Origin: Marinobacter sediminum
GTDB lineage: Bacteria; Pseudomonadota; Gammaproteobacteria; Pseudomonadales; Oleiphilaceae
Length of the DNA: 64,000 nucleotides
Assembly: GCF_023657445.1 (NCBI RefSeq)
Contig: NZ_JAGTWY010000001.1
Coordinates: 620,001 to 684,000 of the forward strand
Direction of reading: 5' to 3'
Shown: piece after piece, positions 47,912 to 55,677 of the stretch
Layout: every line of letters begins with the position of its first letter
How positions within the stretch are numbered: position 1 is the stretch's first letter
Notes under the pieces: model-generated
Databases searched by the model: none
Seen by the model: only the letters and a program-made list of their open reading frames with translations
What the model was told of the DNA's origin: nothing
Program-made: the position numbers and the translations under genes

Positions 47912-49813
47912 TCACTGGGGGCTGCGTTGCAGGGCCCCTTCGAAGAACGCGGCAAGCTCACCTACGTCACTGAATGAGAGTACCTGCGAAATATATTGGT
48001 CAGGTCGCACTACGACAACGGCCCCATTTCTGTCGATACCGCGCGTTTCGAAGATGTTGACCTCCGGGTCGATTGCGTAGACTTTTTCATAGTCGGTCAC
48101 CTGGAACGGCCCCACCTTCGGCGCAAAAATGGCCGGGATTTTCGGGCCGAATTCGACTTCGCCATGGGGTTGTTGGTAGATCACCTTGACGTCGAAGATG
48201 CTGTCCAGATCCCAGCCCTCGGGGGTGTACTTCACGACCGGCGAGTCGGGTGAGGTGTACAGCCACTCAGCCCAGGCGGCCAAACGGGAATCTTCTCCGG
48301 GACGGGCCTTGTCGGCGAAGGCGTAGATCCGCCAACGACCGTCGGCGGTGGCATGGTGGCCCAGGTGGACATCATTGCCATCGCAAACCCGCGTTACCCG
48401 CTCCGATTTGAACCGCTTGCCAACGGGGAAGCCGGTGGCCAGGTTCTGGTGTTCTGTGGTGCCAGTGACCATCGACGGCTGGTACTCGGTCATGAAGCCA
48501 GCCGGGAATTCTGCGGTTTTGACATAAAAATCCGCCAGTTCTTTCGGATCGTCGAACTCCTCGGCGGGCTTGGCCATCAGGCTCGACCATTCCCGGTCAA
48601 AGTCAATCAGGTTCTGCGCGACAACCTGGCGTTCACTTGAATAGGTATCGAGCAAAGATTCGGGCGCGATGCCGGAAAGCACATGGCCCAGCTTCCACGC
48701 GATGTTCCAACCGTCCTGCATGGACACATTCATGCCCTGACCCGCTTTGGCGCTATGGGTGTGGCAGGCGTCACCGGTGATAAAGACCCGCGGAGTCCGG
48801 GAGCCTTCTTCGCCGGGTGGGACGTCATCGAATTTGTCGGTCACTCGATGGCCAACCTCATAGACGGTGTACCAGGCGCAGTGCTTCACATCCAGGGTAT
48901 AGGGGTGAAGGATCTGGTTGGCCTTTTTGATGGTGGTTTCCAGAGTGGTCTGGCGTATCTGGTGGTTGTCATCCTCGGGGACTTCGCCAAGGTCGACGTA
49001 CATCCTGAACAGGTGACCGCCTTCGCGAGGAATGTGCAAAATACTGCCACCGGTTGATGACTGGATGGCACATTTGGTGCGAATGTCCGGGAAGTCGGTG
49101 CTGGCCAGCACATCCATGACACCCCAGGCATGGTTCGAGACCGCGCCGATATGCTTGCGGCCAATCGATTCACGAACGCGACTGTGCGCGCCATCGCAAC
49201 CGACGACGTATTTGGCTTTCACCGTGCATTCCTGGCCTTCTTTATCACCCGCGGTATGGCGCAATGTTACTTCGACGGGATAGTCCTCGCCGTCGTGAAC
49301 CTCCAGCCCTACGAATTCCAGGCCGTAGTCGGGGGTCAGCCGGGCGGGGGCGTTTTTGGCGAACTCGGTGAAGTAATCGAGAACCCTGGCCTGGTTGACA
49401 ATCAGGTGGGGAAACTCGCTGATTTCACCGGTGGCGTCATCCGGCGCCACCGAGGAACGGGCAATGTGCGCCGGGTTATCGGCGTCCGGGGCCCAAAAGG
49501 CCATCTCGGTAATACGGTAGGCCTCGGCGGTGATTCTTCCGGCAAAACCGAACGCCTGGAATGTCTCGACACTGCGTGCCTGGATGCCGTCGGCCTGGCC
49601 GATTTCCAGTCGCCCGGGGCGCCGTTCGACAATTCGGGTAGTGATGTTCGGGAACTTCGCCAACTGAGCGGCGGCAATCACGCCGGCAGGACCGCTGCCG
49701 ACGATAAGAACATCCACAACATCCGGGAGCGTCTCGGGGCGATCAATGCCCGTACCGGACGCTTCCTCGACTCTCGGGTCGGTGGATACGTATCCGTGGT
49801 GGTGAAATTGCAT
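47912..49813 (-). CDS. FAD-dependent aromatic monooxygenase, MobA/PheA-like
   Basis: A 633-residue flavoprotein hydroxylase of the PheA/TfdB family, close in plan to 3-hydroxybenzoate 4-monooxygenase (MobA). FAD-binding motifs are VDVLIVGSGPAGVIAAAQL (GxGxxG), VVGCDGAHSRVRESIG (DG) and VFITGDACHTHSAKAGQGMN (GD), followed by a C-terminal thioredoxin-like domain from ~residue 445. Such enzymes add a hydroxyl ortho to an existing phenol. Since the cluster has every homoprotocatechuate gene but no hpaBC, this enzyme probably makes 3,4-dihydroxyphenylacetate from a hydroxyphenylacetate; that substrate is inferred. Its promoter shares an element with hpaD, not with the HpaR-type genes. Confidence 0.85.
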   Translation of the reverse strand: MQFHHHGYVSTDPRVEEASGTGIDRPETLPDVVDVLIVGSGPAGVIAAAQLAKFPNITTRIVERRPGRLEIGQADGIQARSVETFQAFGFAGRITAEAYRITEMAFWAPDADNPAHIARSSVAPDDATGEISEFPHLIVNQARVLDYFTEFAKNAPARLTPDYGLEFVGLEVHDGEDYPVEVTLRHTAGDKEGQECTVKAKYVVGCDGAHSRVRESIGRKHIGAVSNHAWGVMDVLASTDFPDIRTKCAIQSSTGGSILHIPREGGHLFRMYVDLGEVPEDDNHQIRQTTLETTIKKANQILHPYTLDVKHCAWYTVYEVGHRVTDKFDDVPPGEEGSRTPRVFITGDACHTHSAKAGQGMNVSMQDGWNIAWKLGHVLSGIAPESLLDTYSSERQVVAQNLIDFDREWSSLMAKPAEEFDDPKELADFYVKTAEFPAGFMTEYQPSMVTGTTEHQNLATGFPVGKRFKSERVTRVCDGNDVHLGHHATADGRWRIYAFADKARPGEDSRLAAWAEWLYTSPDSPVVKYTPEGWDLDSIFDVKVIYQQPHGEVEFGPKIPAIFAPKVGPFQVTDYEKVYAIDPEVNIFETRGIDRNGAVVVVRPDQYISQVLSFSDVGELAAFFEGALQRSPQ

Positions 49814-49969
49814 TGTGACTTCTCCTTTTTGTTTTCTGGGCCCGGTCGGATGATATTGAGACCGGTTTGCTGTGTTTCTTATATGAATCCGCTTTTTTGT
49901 CCGTATGTGATGGCCTTCGAGTCGTTACCCGAATAATAGCCTTGATAATGATCATGAAAGACTGACTCA

Positions 49970-50029
49970 ATTCTGCGCAGTTAAGCTTGTGCAGGAAATG
50001 TAAAATTCTGGTTTATTATTGCACTTTTC
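49970..50029 (-). promoter_or_regulatory. Promoter of the FAD monooxygenase with probable HpaA site
   Basis: This lies in the 419-base gap 49814-50232. On the minus strand a 38-base block (50029-49992) matches the block upstream of hpaD at 29 of 38 positions. It holds TGCA and TACA half-sites 21 bp apart, direct repeats as AraC-family proteins use, and runs into a weak -35 TTTCCT (49998-49993), 17 bases, and CAGAAT (49975-49970). A second possible promoter, TTGAGT-17-TATCAA (49970-49942), lies downstream. The rest of the gap is AT-rich without an evident gene. Confidence 0.55.
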
Positions 50030-50185
50030 CATATTTAACCCGGGTCATCACAGCTCACGACTGGCTCAGATTATTGATCAAAACTCAACCAATAATTTCG
50101 GTGTTGAGTTGTTTGGGGCAAGACACCGTAGCTGCAGACAATCTGTTTAATATTCCCACAAAAATGCACAGCAACTGGGTGCCCT

Positions 50186-50215
50186 GATAATGGCCTGCAG
50201 TTGCAGGCCGTTATC
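50186..50215. terminator. Hairpin after hpaD
   Basis: GATAATGGCCTGCA (50186-50199), two bases, and TGCAGGCCGTTATC (50202-50215) form a 14-bp stem with one G-T pair. It follows the hpaD stop codon at 50233 on the minus strand. No T-run is present, so it may be a protective hairpin or a weak terminator. Confidence 0.5.
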
Positions 50216-50232
50216 GTCTCCGACGTTTACTC

Positions 50233-51159
50233 TCAGATGCGGCTTGAACCGGGAATAAAGGACTCGGTGACTGAGGCCTGCGGGGCAGGAACCTTGTCGC
50301 CGCTGACTTTGGATACCGGGAATACCGCGTTGATCTGGCCAGTCCCTGAGCTGCCGAAGTAAGGTGTCAGTACTTCCGCTTTCTGGTCGTACTCGGACCA
50401 GCCCAGTGCGCCGAGCAGCATGGCGGTGTCATGCATAAAGCCTTCACCATGACCTTTTACGGCGTATTCGGGCAGCATCTCGCAGAAGTCTTCCCACTCG
50501 CCATTTTCCCACATCCGAACCACATCATGATCCAGGCGCTCCAGGAACGGAGACCAGGTCTTGGTGGCGAACTTCGGCGCCTGACCATTCTGGGCAAAGC
50601 GATGAGACAGCGAGCCGCTGGCAAAAATGGCCACGGTACCGTCGTAGTGCTCTTCGATCGCCTTGCGCATTGCCCAACCCAGACGGGCACTGTCATTCAG
50701 GTAGTGCACGGTACACAGTGCAGAGACCGAGATTACCTTGAAATGGCGGTCTTCGTTCATATAGCGCATGGGGACCAGAGTGCCGTACTCAGGATCGAGG
50801 GTGGTCTTGTCATGCGCGAGTGTTTCAACGCCCTGGGCATTGCATTCGGCGGCCAGCAGTTTGCCCAGCTCAGGGTTCCCGTCATATTCAAACTTCATAT
50901 TGGAGATGAAGTGAGGCAGTTCGCCACTGGTGTAATTACCTTTGAAGTGGGCGCCACAATTGATGTGGTAATTGGCGTTCACCAGCCAGTGGGTATCGAA
51001 TACGACAATGGTATCCACGCCCAGCTCGCGGCAGCGGCGGCCGATCTCGATATGACCGTCGATGGCCGGTTGGCGAAAGCCCTTCTGCGGACCGTCCAGC
51101 TCGGATAGATACATGGATGGTACATGTGTGATTTTAGCGGCAAGCGCGAGTTTTCCCAT
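50233..51159 (-). CDS. hpaD: 3,4-Dihydroxyphenylacetate 2,3-dioxygenase (extradiol, class III)
   Basis: Opens the ring of homoprotocatechuate to 5-carboxymethyl-2-hydroxymuconate semialdehyde. The 308-residue protein belongs to the LigB-type class III extradiol enzymes, which hold Fe(II) with two His and a Glu. Candidate ligands are in AKITHVPSMYLSELDG (N-terminal His), VFDTHWLVNANYHINCG, and the conserved FASGSLSHRFAQNG; TTLDPEYGTLVPMRYM is also conserved. It sits apart from the other ring-fission genes, between the transporter genes and the FAD monooxygenase, and has its own promoter. Confidence 0.92.
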   Translation of the reverse strand: MGKLALAAKITHVPSMYLSELDGPQKGFRQPAIDGHIEIGRRCRELGVDTIVVFDTHWLVNANYHINCGAHFKGNYTSGELPHFISNMKFEYDGNPELGKLLAAECNAQGVETLAHDKTTLDPEYGTLVPMRYMNEDRHFKVISVSALCTVHYLNDSARLGWAMRKAIEEHYDGTVAIFASGSLSHRFAQNGQAPKFATKTWSPFLERLDHDVVRMWENGEWEDFCEMLPEYAVKGHGEGFMHDTAMLLGALGWSEYDQKAEVLTPYFGSSGTGQINAVFPVSKVSGDKVPAPQASVTESFIPGSSRI

Positions 51160-51261
51160 GACAGTTTCCTTTTGTTGTTGAAAGCTTCGGGTGCGCTGGA
51201 TGACACAGTGCCATACTCTTGATAGTGATTGGCAGGGCTTGATTCCAGCTTCTGTAACTCA

Positions 51262-51321
51262 ATTATTCGCGGCTCCTCTTTGACAGGAAATGCAGTATTC
51301 ACGTTAAAAATTGCATTTTTC
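51262..51321 (-). promoter_or_regulatory. Promoter of hpaD with probable HpaA site
   Basis: On the minus strand the block 51321-51284 (GAAAAATGCAATTTTTAACG and on) contains TGCA half-sites at 51315-51312 and 51294-51291, 21 bp apart, then -35 TTTCCT (51290-51285), 17 bases and -10 AATAAT (51267-51262). The layout is the same as upstream of the FAD monooxygenase: an AraC-type direct repeat overlapping a poor -35, as in class II activation. HpaA is the only AraC-type protein in the cluster. Confidence 0.55.
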
Positions 51322-51357
51322 GGTTCTGTTTTCCGGCATTGCCTGATTCCTCCATTC

Positions 51358-52575
51358 TTATCCTGCGCCTTTGGGCGAGGCATGATCCGACCGTCTCTCG
51401 GAGAACAGTGCCGCTGCCAGGGCTGAGGCCGAGAGCAGACCCGCCAGTCCGACAACCAGTGTCATTGGTAGTGGTGTGCCGTCATGGAGGGCGCTGACCA
51501 GGGAGCTTGCCAGTGCCCCAAGGCCGAATTGGGTTGCTACGGCAAGCCCGGCTGCGGCTCCGGCCTGTTGCGGGTAGTGCTGCAGCAAACTCGCCATGCA
51601 GTTAGCCCCCAGAACACCCGTGACTCCGACATATCCGAATAGTCCGGCAACGATGGCCGGTAGTCCTCCGATGTCCTGCAGTCCGATTACCAAAAGCGCG
51701 ATCCCGGAGGCGGCCGCAATGCCGGCACCGATCAGGAGCATCTTGCGGGGGCCGGTCCGGCGGACTGTGCGGGCGTTGATGGTTACAAAGAGAATGATGC
51801 CACCGATGTTGAGACTGAACAGCCAGGCATAATGCTGGGGTTGCACACCGAAGTAATTGATGTAGACGAAGGGCGACGCGGTGATATAAGCAAACATGCC
51901 GGCGAAGGAAAATGACATGCACAGGATGTAGCCGAGCGCCAGCGGGTGGCGAATGATGCGGAAATAGGCAGAGAAGACGCCGAGGATGCTGGCATTGCGG
52001 GAGGTGCCGGTATTGGTTTCCGGCACCTTGACGGCGGTTATGGCCAGCACGATGCCGGCAAACACCATCAGGGCGACAAACAGGGCGCGCCAGCCAAAGA
52101 TCAACAACAGGTAACCACCGAGTAACGGTGCGATCAGGGTCGCAATCATGGTGATCAGGTGCATCAGCGACAGCACGCGGGCGGACTCATTGACCGGAAA
52201 CAGGTCACGAACGACCGCCCGGCCTAGAACGGAAGCGGCGGCGCCACCCAGGGCCTGGACGAACCGAAGCGCCACGAGCTGGTTGGCGTCTTGGGCAAGA
52301 ATACAGCCGAGGCTGGCGAGCAGGTACAGGGAGATTCCGCCAAGGAGCAGTGGCCGGCGGCCGTACTTGTCGGACAGGGGGCCATAGAACAGCATGCCGA
52401 TGAACAGGCCCAACAGGAACGCCGTGATGGTCAGTTGGATACTGCTCTCCGGGCTCTGCAGGTCAGCAGCGATGAGTGGCAGGCCCGGGAGATACATGTC
52501 GATGGAAAGAGGGCCAAACGCCTGCAGGGCGGCCAGTAGGACGATGAGTCTCCGGGGATGTTTTAATGGCACCAC
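51358..52575 (-). CDS. MFS transporter, Bcr/CflA drug-resistance family (second of pair)
   Basis: A 405-residue inner-membrane transporter with about 12 hydrophobic helices. ALQAFGPLSIDMYLPGLPLIAADL is the Bcr/CflA start signature and FYGPLSDKYGRRPLLLGG the MFS loop 2-3 motif. GTG 52575 is chosen: GAGGAGA lies 5 bases upstream and the gene then starts 10 bases after the stop of the preceding transporter; the frame is open to 52638 but would overlap it. Both transporters are in the aromatic cluster and may export toxic catechols or intermediates, but family membership alone does not fix a substrate. Confidence 0.85.
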   Translation of the reverse strand: MVPLKHPRRLIVLLAALQAFGPLSIDMYLPGLPLIAADLQSPESSIQLTITAFLLGLFIGMLFYGPLSDKYGRRPLLLGGISLYLLASLGCILAQDANQLVALRFVQALGGAAASVLGRAVVRDLFPVNESARVLSLMHLITMIATLIAPLLGGYLLLIFGWRALFVALMVFAGIVLAITAVKVPETNTGTSRNASILGVFSAYFRIIRHPLALGYILCMSFSFAGMFAYITASPFVYINYFGVQPQHYAWLFSLNIGGIILFVTINARTVRRTGPRKMLLIGAGIAAASGIALLVIGLQDIGGLPAIVAGLFGYVGVTGVLGANCMASLLQHYPQQAGAAAGLAVATQFGLGALASSLVSALHDGTPLPMTLVVGLAGLLSASALAAALFSERRSDHASPKGAG

Positions 52576-52585
52576 GATACTCTCC

Positions 52586-53788
52586 TCAGGCTTCTGCTGC
52601 CGGACTGCGTTGGCGACTGACTGCGTAATAGTGGGCACCGAGCGCAGCCACCGGTGCCAGACAGATACAGACGGCGATCGGCAGTACGCCGTCGCCGAGC
52701 AGCAACGGCATCAGTTGGGCAATCACGGCGCCGGCCAAAAGTTGTATGAACCCCATCAGCCCGGAGGCGGTGGCCGCCGATGTGGGTGAACAACTGATCG
52801 CAGCGGACTGGGCATTGGGTTGGCTGAATCCGCGGCCGAGAGTTACCAGCGCCATCGGAAGGAACAGCGTGGCATAGGTCAGCGTGCTACCAAGCGTGAA
52901 ACCGAGCAGTGTCAGTGCGCCAGTCAGCGAGAGCACATTGCCGAACAACAGCACCTGGTCGACACTGGCGTGCCTGGCCAGCCGGGTCGACAGGAAACTG
53001 CCAGCCATAAATGCCAGCGAGACCGTCAGGAACCAGGTGCCAAACAGGGCAGAGTTACCACCGAGGCCGTCAACGATATAGGGCGCGGTGCCAACAAACA
53101 TATAGAACGCCGCGGCGATGCAGGTGGTGGAGAGTGCGTAGCCAATATACCCCCCCGAACTGAAGACACTGGCATACCGCTGGATGACCGGCCCCAGTCG
53201 CAGGCTGTCGCTCTTCACACGGCAGGTTTCCGGCAACTGTAGCGTGGCCACCAGCAACGCGACGCCACCCATGCCCAGGGAAATATAGAAAACGGAATTC
53301 CATCCTGCCCATAGGTTCAGATAGCCGCCGACCGTCGGGGCGATTGTCTGGGCGGTGGCAATTGCCATGACAACATAACCCATGCGGGCGGCGGCGCCCT
53401 CGCGCCCATAGATATCAATGATGATTGTGCGCGCCAATACCATCGCGGCACTGCCACCGAGCGCTTGCAGTACACGGCCGGCGATCAGCTGCGTCACATC
53501 GGGTGCGAGTGCCCCCAGCAGGCTGCCGATGGTGTGCAAAACCAGTCCCCCGAGCAGGATTGGGCGCCGGCCGAAGTGGTCGGCCAGCGGGCCGGACAGT
53601 AACTGGCCGAACGCCAGTGTGAACAGATAAGCGGTAAAGCTCAGCTGAATCACCCCGACATTGGTCTGCAACTCCCGGGCCGCGTCCGGCATCGCTGGCA
53701 CGAAAAGGTTGAGCGCCAAAGGACTTGCCATGGCGATCAGGGTCATCAGTGCGATGGATGGTCTGCGTACCGGGGTATCGGCTGTCAT
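52586..53788 (-). CDS. MFS transporter, Bcr/CflA drug-resistance family (first of pair)
   Basis: A 400-residue inner-membrane transporter with about 12 helices, similar to its downstream neighbour, which suggests an old duplication. SPLALNLFVPAMPDAARELQ and GPLADHFGRRPILLGG are the family motifs. ATG 53788 (MTADTPVRRPS) or the upstream GTG 53815 may be the start; neither has a clear ribosome site, and the GTG would overlap the end of the aldehyde-dehydrogenase remnant by 14 bases. It is probably read from the HpaR-type promoter at 54117-54089. Confidence 0.85.
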   Translation of the reverse strand: MTADTPVRRPSIALMTLIAMASPLALNLFVPAMPDAARELQTNVGVIQLSFTAYLFTLAFGQLLSGPLADHFGRRPILLGGLVLHTIGSLLGALAPDVTQLIAGRVLQALGGSAAMVLARTIIIDIYGREGAAARMGYVVMAIATAQTIAPTVGGYLNLWAGWNSVFYISLGMGGVALLVATLQLPETCRVKSDSLRLGPVIQRYASVFSSGGYIGYALSTTCIAAAFYMFVGTAPYIVDGLGGNSALFGTWFLTVSLAFMAGSFLSTRLARHASVDQVLLFGNVLSLTGALTLLGFTLGSTLTYATLFLPMALVTLGRGFSQPNAQSAAISCSPTSAATASGLMGFIQLLAGAVIAQLMPLLLGDGVLPIAVCICLAPVAALGAHYYAVSRQRSPAAEA

Positions 53789-53801
53789 TTTCGACGTTGT
53801 C

Positions 53802-54017
53802 TCAGTGTGGGTCACGGATGACCAGCAGGCGCAGTTCGGTCATGTCCTCAATGGCGTAACGTACATCCCTGATCGCCTTCCCGGCCTCGATGTACAGTGC
53901 TTCGGCCAGTGCTACTTGGGTGACCACTTCACCGGTATACTTGTCGTGGACTGCCAGATGCTGGTTTGTTGACACGGCGGTATTGGCGAGGAAGTACGGA
54001 TAACTTTCTTGAAGCAT
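53802..54017 (-). pseudogene. Aldehyde dehydrogenase remnant with internal deletion
   Basis: A 71-codon frame. The first ~38 residues (SYPYFLANTAVSTNQHLAVHDKYTGEVVTQVALA) read like the start of an aldehyde dehydrogenase, and the next ~20 (EALYIEAGKAIRDVRYAIED) match the segment EALCIEAGKPI.D.R.E that lies roughly 50 residues further on in such enzymes. The intervening part and the whole catalytic domain are missing, and the tail is not family-like. I read this as a decayed gene with an internal deletion. It keeps its ATG and lies directly behind an HpaR-type promoter, now effectively the leader of the transporter genes. A real small protein is possible but less likely. Comparison is from memory of the family. 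Confidence 0.6.
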
Positions 54018-54071
54018 TACGGGGTAATCTCCACCTGTGTTGGGCGGACGTAAACGGCCGCTCCAATTTAA

Positions 54072-54083
54072 TTAACATGTTAA
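54072..54083. promoter_or_regulatory. Second HpaR-type operator, downstream of transporter promoter
   Basis: TTAACATGTTAA, a perfect 12-base palindrome of the same type as the four operators that sit in promoter spacers. It falls at about the transcription start of the leftward promoter at 54117-54089 and could strengthen repression by a second bound dimer. Confidence 0.6.
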
Positions 54084-54088
54084 ATAAT

Positions 54089-54117
54089 AATTTAGTTAAT
54101 ATGTTATCTAATGTCAA
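54089..54117 (-). promoter_or_regulatory. Promoter of the transporter genes with HpaR-type operator
   Basis: On the minus strand TTGACA (54117-54112), 17 bases, TAAATT (54094-54089). The spacer holds the imperfect palindrome TTAGATAACATATTAACTAA (54111-54092), whose core matches the other HpaR-type operators. Transcription would cross the aldehyde-dehydrogenase remnant into the two MFS genes. Confidence 0.65.
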
Positions 54118-54156
54118 CGCTTTCAGGTCGGGAGATAGGCGGGAGAGGAAGGGCCT

Positions 54157-54579
54157 TCAGGGCTTCATATTACAGAATTTGGTCAACAATTCTTCCAGCG
54201 CTTTCATGTCCTCGCGCGAGAAACGCTCGGTCATTTCCTGGTAGCGTGCCTCAACGCGAGGACTCATTCTGGCGAACATTGTCTTGGCCGTGTCGGTCAG
54301 GCTGATCAGGATTCGGCGCTGATCTTCCGGCGACTTGCGGCGGTTTATGTAACCCTGCTGTTCAAGCCGGTTGATGATTCCGGTGAGGCTTGGGCTGAGA
54401 ATGCAGCACAGTTCTGCCAACTGCTTCGATTCCAGTTCCTCGAATTCATAGAGCGCCCGGATCACACGCCACTGCTGTTCGGTAAGAGGAATTTCCTGAA
54501 GCATGGGGCGGAAAAAACCCATGGCAGCCTCGCGGGCCTTAAGCAGCCGAAGGGGAAGCGAATCATCAAACTTGCGCAT
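54157..54579 (-). CDS. hpaR: MarR-family repressor of homoprotocatechuate degradation
   Basis: A 140-residue winged-helix regulator of the HpaR/HpcR type. SLPLRLLKAREAAMGFFRPML is the typical start and LTEQQWRVIRALYEFEELESKQLAELCCILSPSLTGIINRLEQQGYI the DNA-binding domain, followed by the wing (RRKSPEDQRRILISLT). In E. coli W HpaR represses the hpa meta-cleavage operon and is released by the aromatic substrate. ATG 54579 is chosen because predicted transcription begins near 54642; the in-frame ATGs further upstream would leave almost no leader. An operator in its own promoter predicts autoregulation. Confidence 0.9.
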   Translation of the reverse strand: MRKFDDSLPLRLLKAREAAMGFFRPMLQEIPLTEQQWRVIRALYEFEELESKQLAELCCILSPSLTGIINRLEQQGYINRRKSPEDQRRILISLTDTAKTMFARMSPRVEARYQEMTERFSREDMKALEELLTKFCNMKP

Positions 54580-54648
54580 GAACTGGGTTACCTCAGTGGT
54601 CCGGTCTCTGGGAATTCGACAAGTCATTGCCAATAGTCGCAACGGGCC

Positions 54649-54676
54649 ATTTTATTAATATATTAAGGGATGTCTA
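54649..54676 (-). promoter_or_regulatory. hpaR promoter with HpaR-type operator
   Basis: On the minus strand TAGACA (54676-54671), 16 bases, TAAAAT (54654-54649). The spacer contains the perfect palindrome TTAATATATTAA (54655-54666). This is the same arrangement and the same -10 as the hpaH promoter. The -35 box overlaps the hpaA stop codon. Confidence 0.65.
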
Positions 54677-55594
54677 GTGTGTTCTGCGGAGTGCCGTGTG
54701 CCTGCGGAATTTCTGGGTGGTCATCCCGGTTTGCTTCTTGAAGAAGCGCGAGAAGTAGGCAGGATCGGAAAAGCCAAGCTGGTAGCAGATCTCGTTGCTT
54801 GAAAGATTGCTGAATATCAGCATTCGCTTGCTTTCCTGAATCACTCTGTCGTGAATCAGCTTCTTCGGGGACGTGTTGGCAATCCGCTGACAGGTCTGGT
54901 TCAACCGGCTTTCCGAAATCGCCATTTCCGCTGTGTAGCGGGGCAGGTGCCACTGCTCCTGGTAGTGTTCCTCTATGATATCGGTGAAACGACGGAACAG
55001 TCGCAGGTCCTCGTTGTCGACGGTTCTGCTGGCCGACCGTTTGAAAGAAAGCCTGGCCAGGCGGATCAGTAACAGCCGGACGAGACTCTCCAGCGCCAGC
55101 TCCTTTGCCGCCTGATTCCCGGACCATTCCAGCTGGATGTCTTCCAGAATACTGTTCAGCAGCGTCCACTGGGTTTTCTGTTCGTCGGGCAGGCGGTCGC
55201 GCTCCAGACAGATCGCTTCTGTGAGGCTGGTATTGATTTCGCGACTGACGTTATCTTGCATCAGCTGCCACGCCAGAGACTGGTGAATTGTCAGAACGTG
55301 CCCGCGGGCGCTGGGATCGGTGCGGAACGAATGGGGAATGGACGCCGGCGTGAAGAAACAGCTGGGCCCGATCACTTCATAGACTTTGTCATCGATATGA
55401 AAATCGATCACGCCACGATCGATATAGTGGATCTGGACATATTGGGCGTGGCGGTGCACCGGCATGTCCCGGCCATAGAAAGCAGCCAGGTTTTCCAGCA
55501 CATCATAGTGTATAGACGCATCGAGATAGCGCCTGTCGTAGTCCTGTCCCAGGATGATGTTGGGAATCCATTCAGTCTGATTGGTTTCGCTCAT
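54674..55594 (-). CDS. hpaA: AraC-family activator HpaA
   Basis: A 306-residue regulator. The N-terminal cupin-like part (MPVHRHAQYVQIHYIDRGVIDFHIDDKVYEVIGPSCFFTPASIPHSF) is the ligand domain typical of HpaA, which in E. coli answers 4-hydroxyphenylacetate and activates hpaBC. The C-terminal part has two helix-turn-helix motifs (AEMAISESRLNQTCQRIAN; ICYQLGFSDPAYFSRFFKKQTGMTTQKFR). Without hpaBC here, its likely targets are the FAD monooxygenase and hpaD promoters, which share an AraC-type direct repeat. It lies between hpaE and hpaR, reading the same way. Confidence 0.87.
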   Translation of the reverse strand: MSETNQTEWIPNIILGQDYDRRYLDASIHYDVLENLAAFYGRDMPVHRHAQYVQIHYIDRGVIDFHIDDKVYEVIGPSCFFTPASIPHSFRTDPSARGHVLTIHQSLAWQLMQDNVSREINTSLTEAICLERDRLPDEQKTQWTLLNSILEDIQLEWSGNQAAKELALESLVRLLLIRLARLSFKRSASRTVDNEDLRLFRRFTDIIEEHYQEQWHLPRYTAEMAISESRLNQTCQRIANTSPKKLIHDRVIQESKRMLIFSNLSSNEICYQLGFSDPAYFSRFFKKQTGMTTQKFRRHTALRRTH

Positions 55595-55626
55595 GGCGCG
55601 AATCTAGCAGAAATTTTATGGGACCG

Positions 55627-55652
55627 GGACCCCGTGCCGCTGCACGGGGTCC
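55627..55652. terminator. Hairpin after hpaE
   Basis: GGACCCCGTGC-CGCT-GCACGGGGTCC, an 11-bp perfect stem, lies between the hpaE stop (55678) and the hpaA start (55594) on the leftward strand. Downstream leftward it is followed by an A/T-rich stretch rather than a clean T-run. It may end the hpaHIG1G2E message or reduce read-through into hpaA. Confidence 0.6.
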
Positions 55653-55677
55653 GGCTGGTTTGGCCTGGGACGCGCAA

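Noticed and set aside
47784..48000. Possible attachment site for an integrated island behind tRNA-fMet
   Set aside because: No integrase and no second copy of the tRNA 3' end could be found in the window.
49940..49960. GATAATGATCAT resembling half a Fur box near the FAD monooxygenase promoter
   Set aside because: Only about 13 of 19 positions fit the Fur consensus and the second half is lost; the catabolic context gives no reason for iron control.
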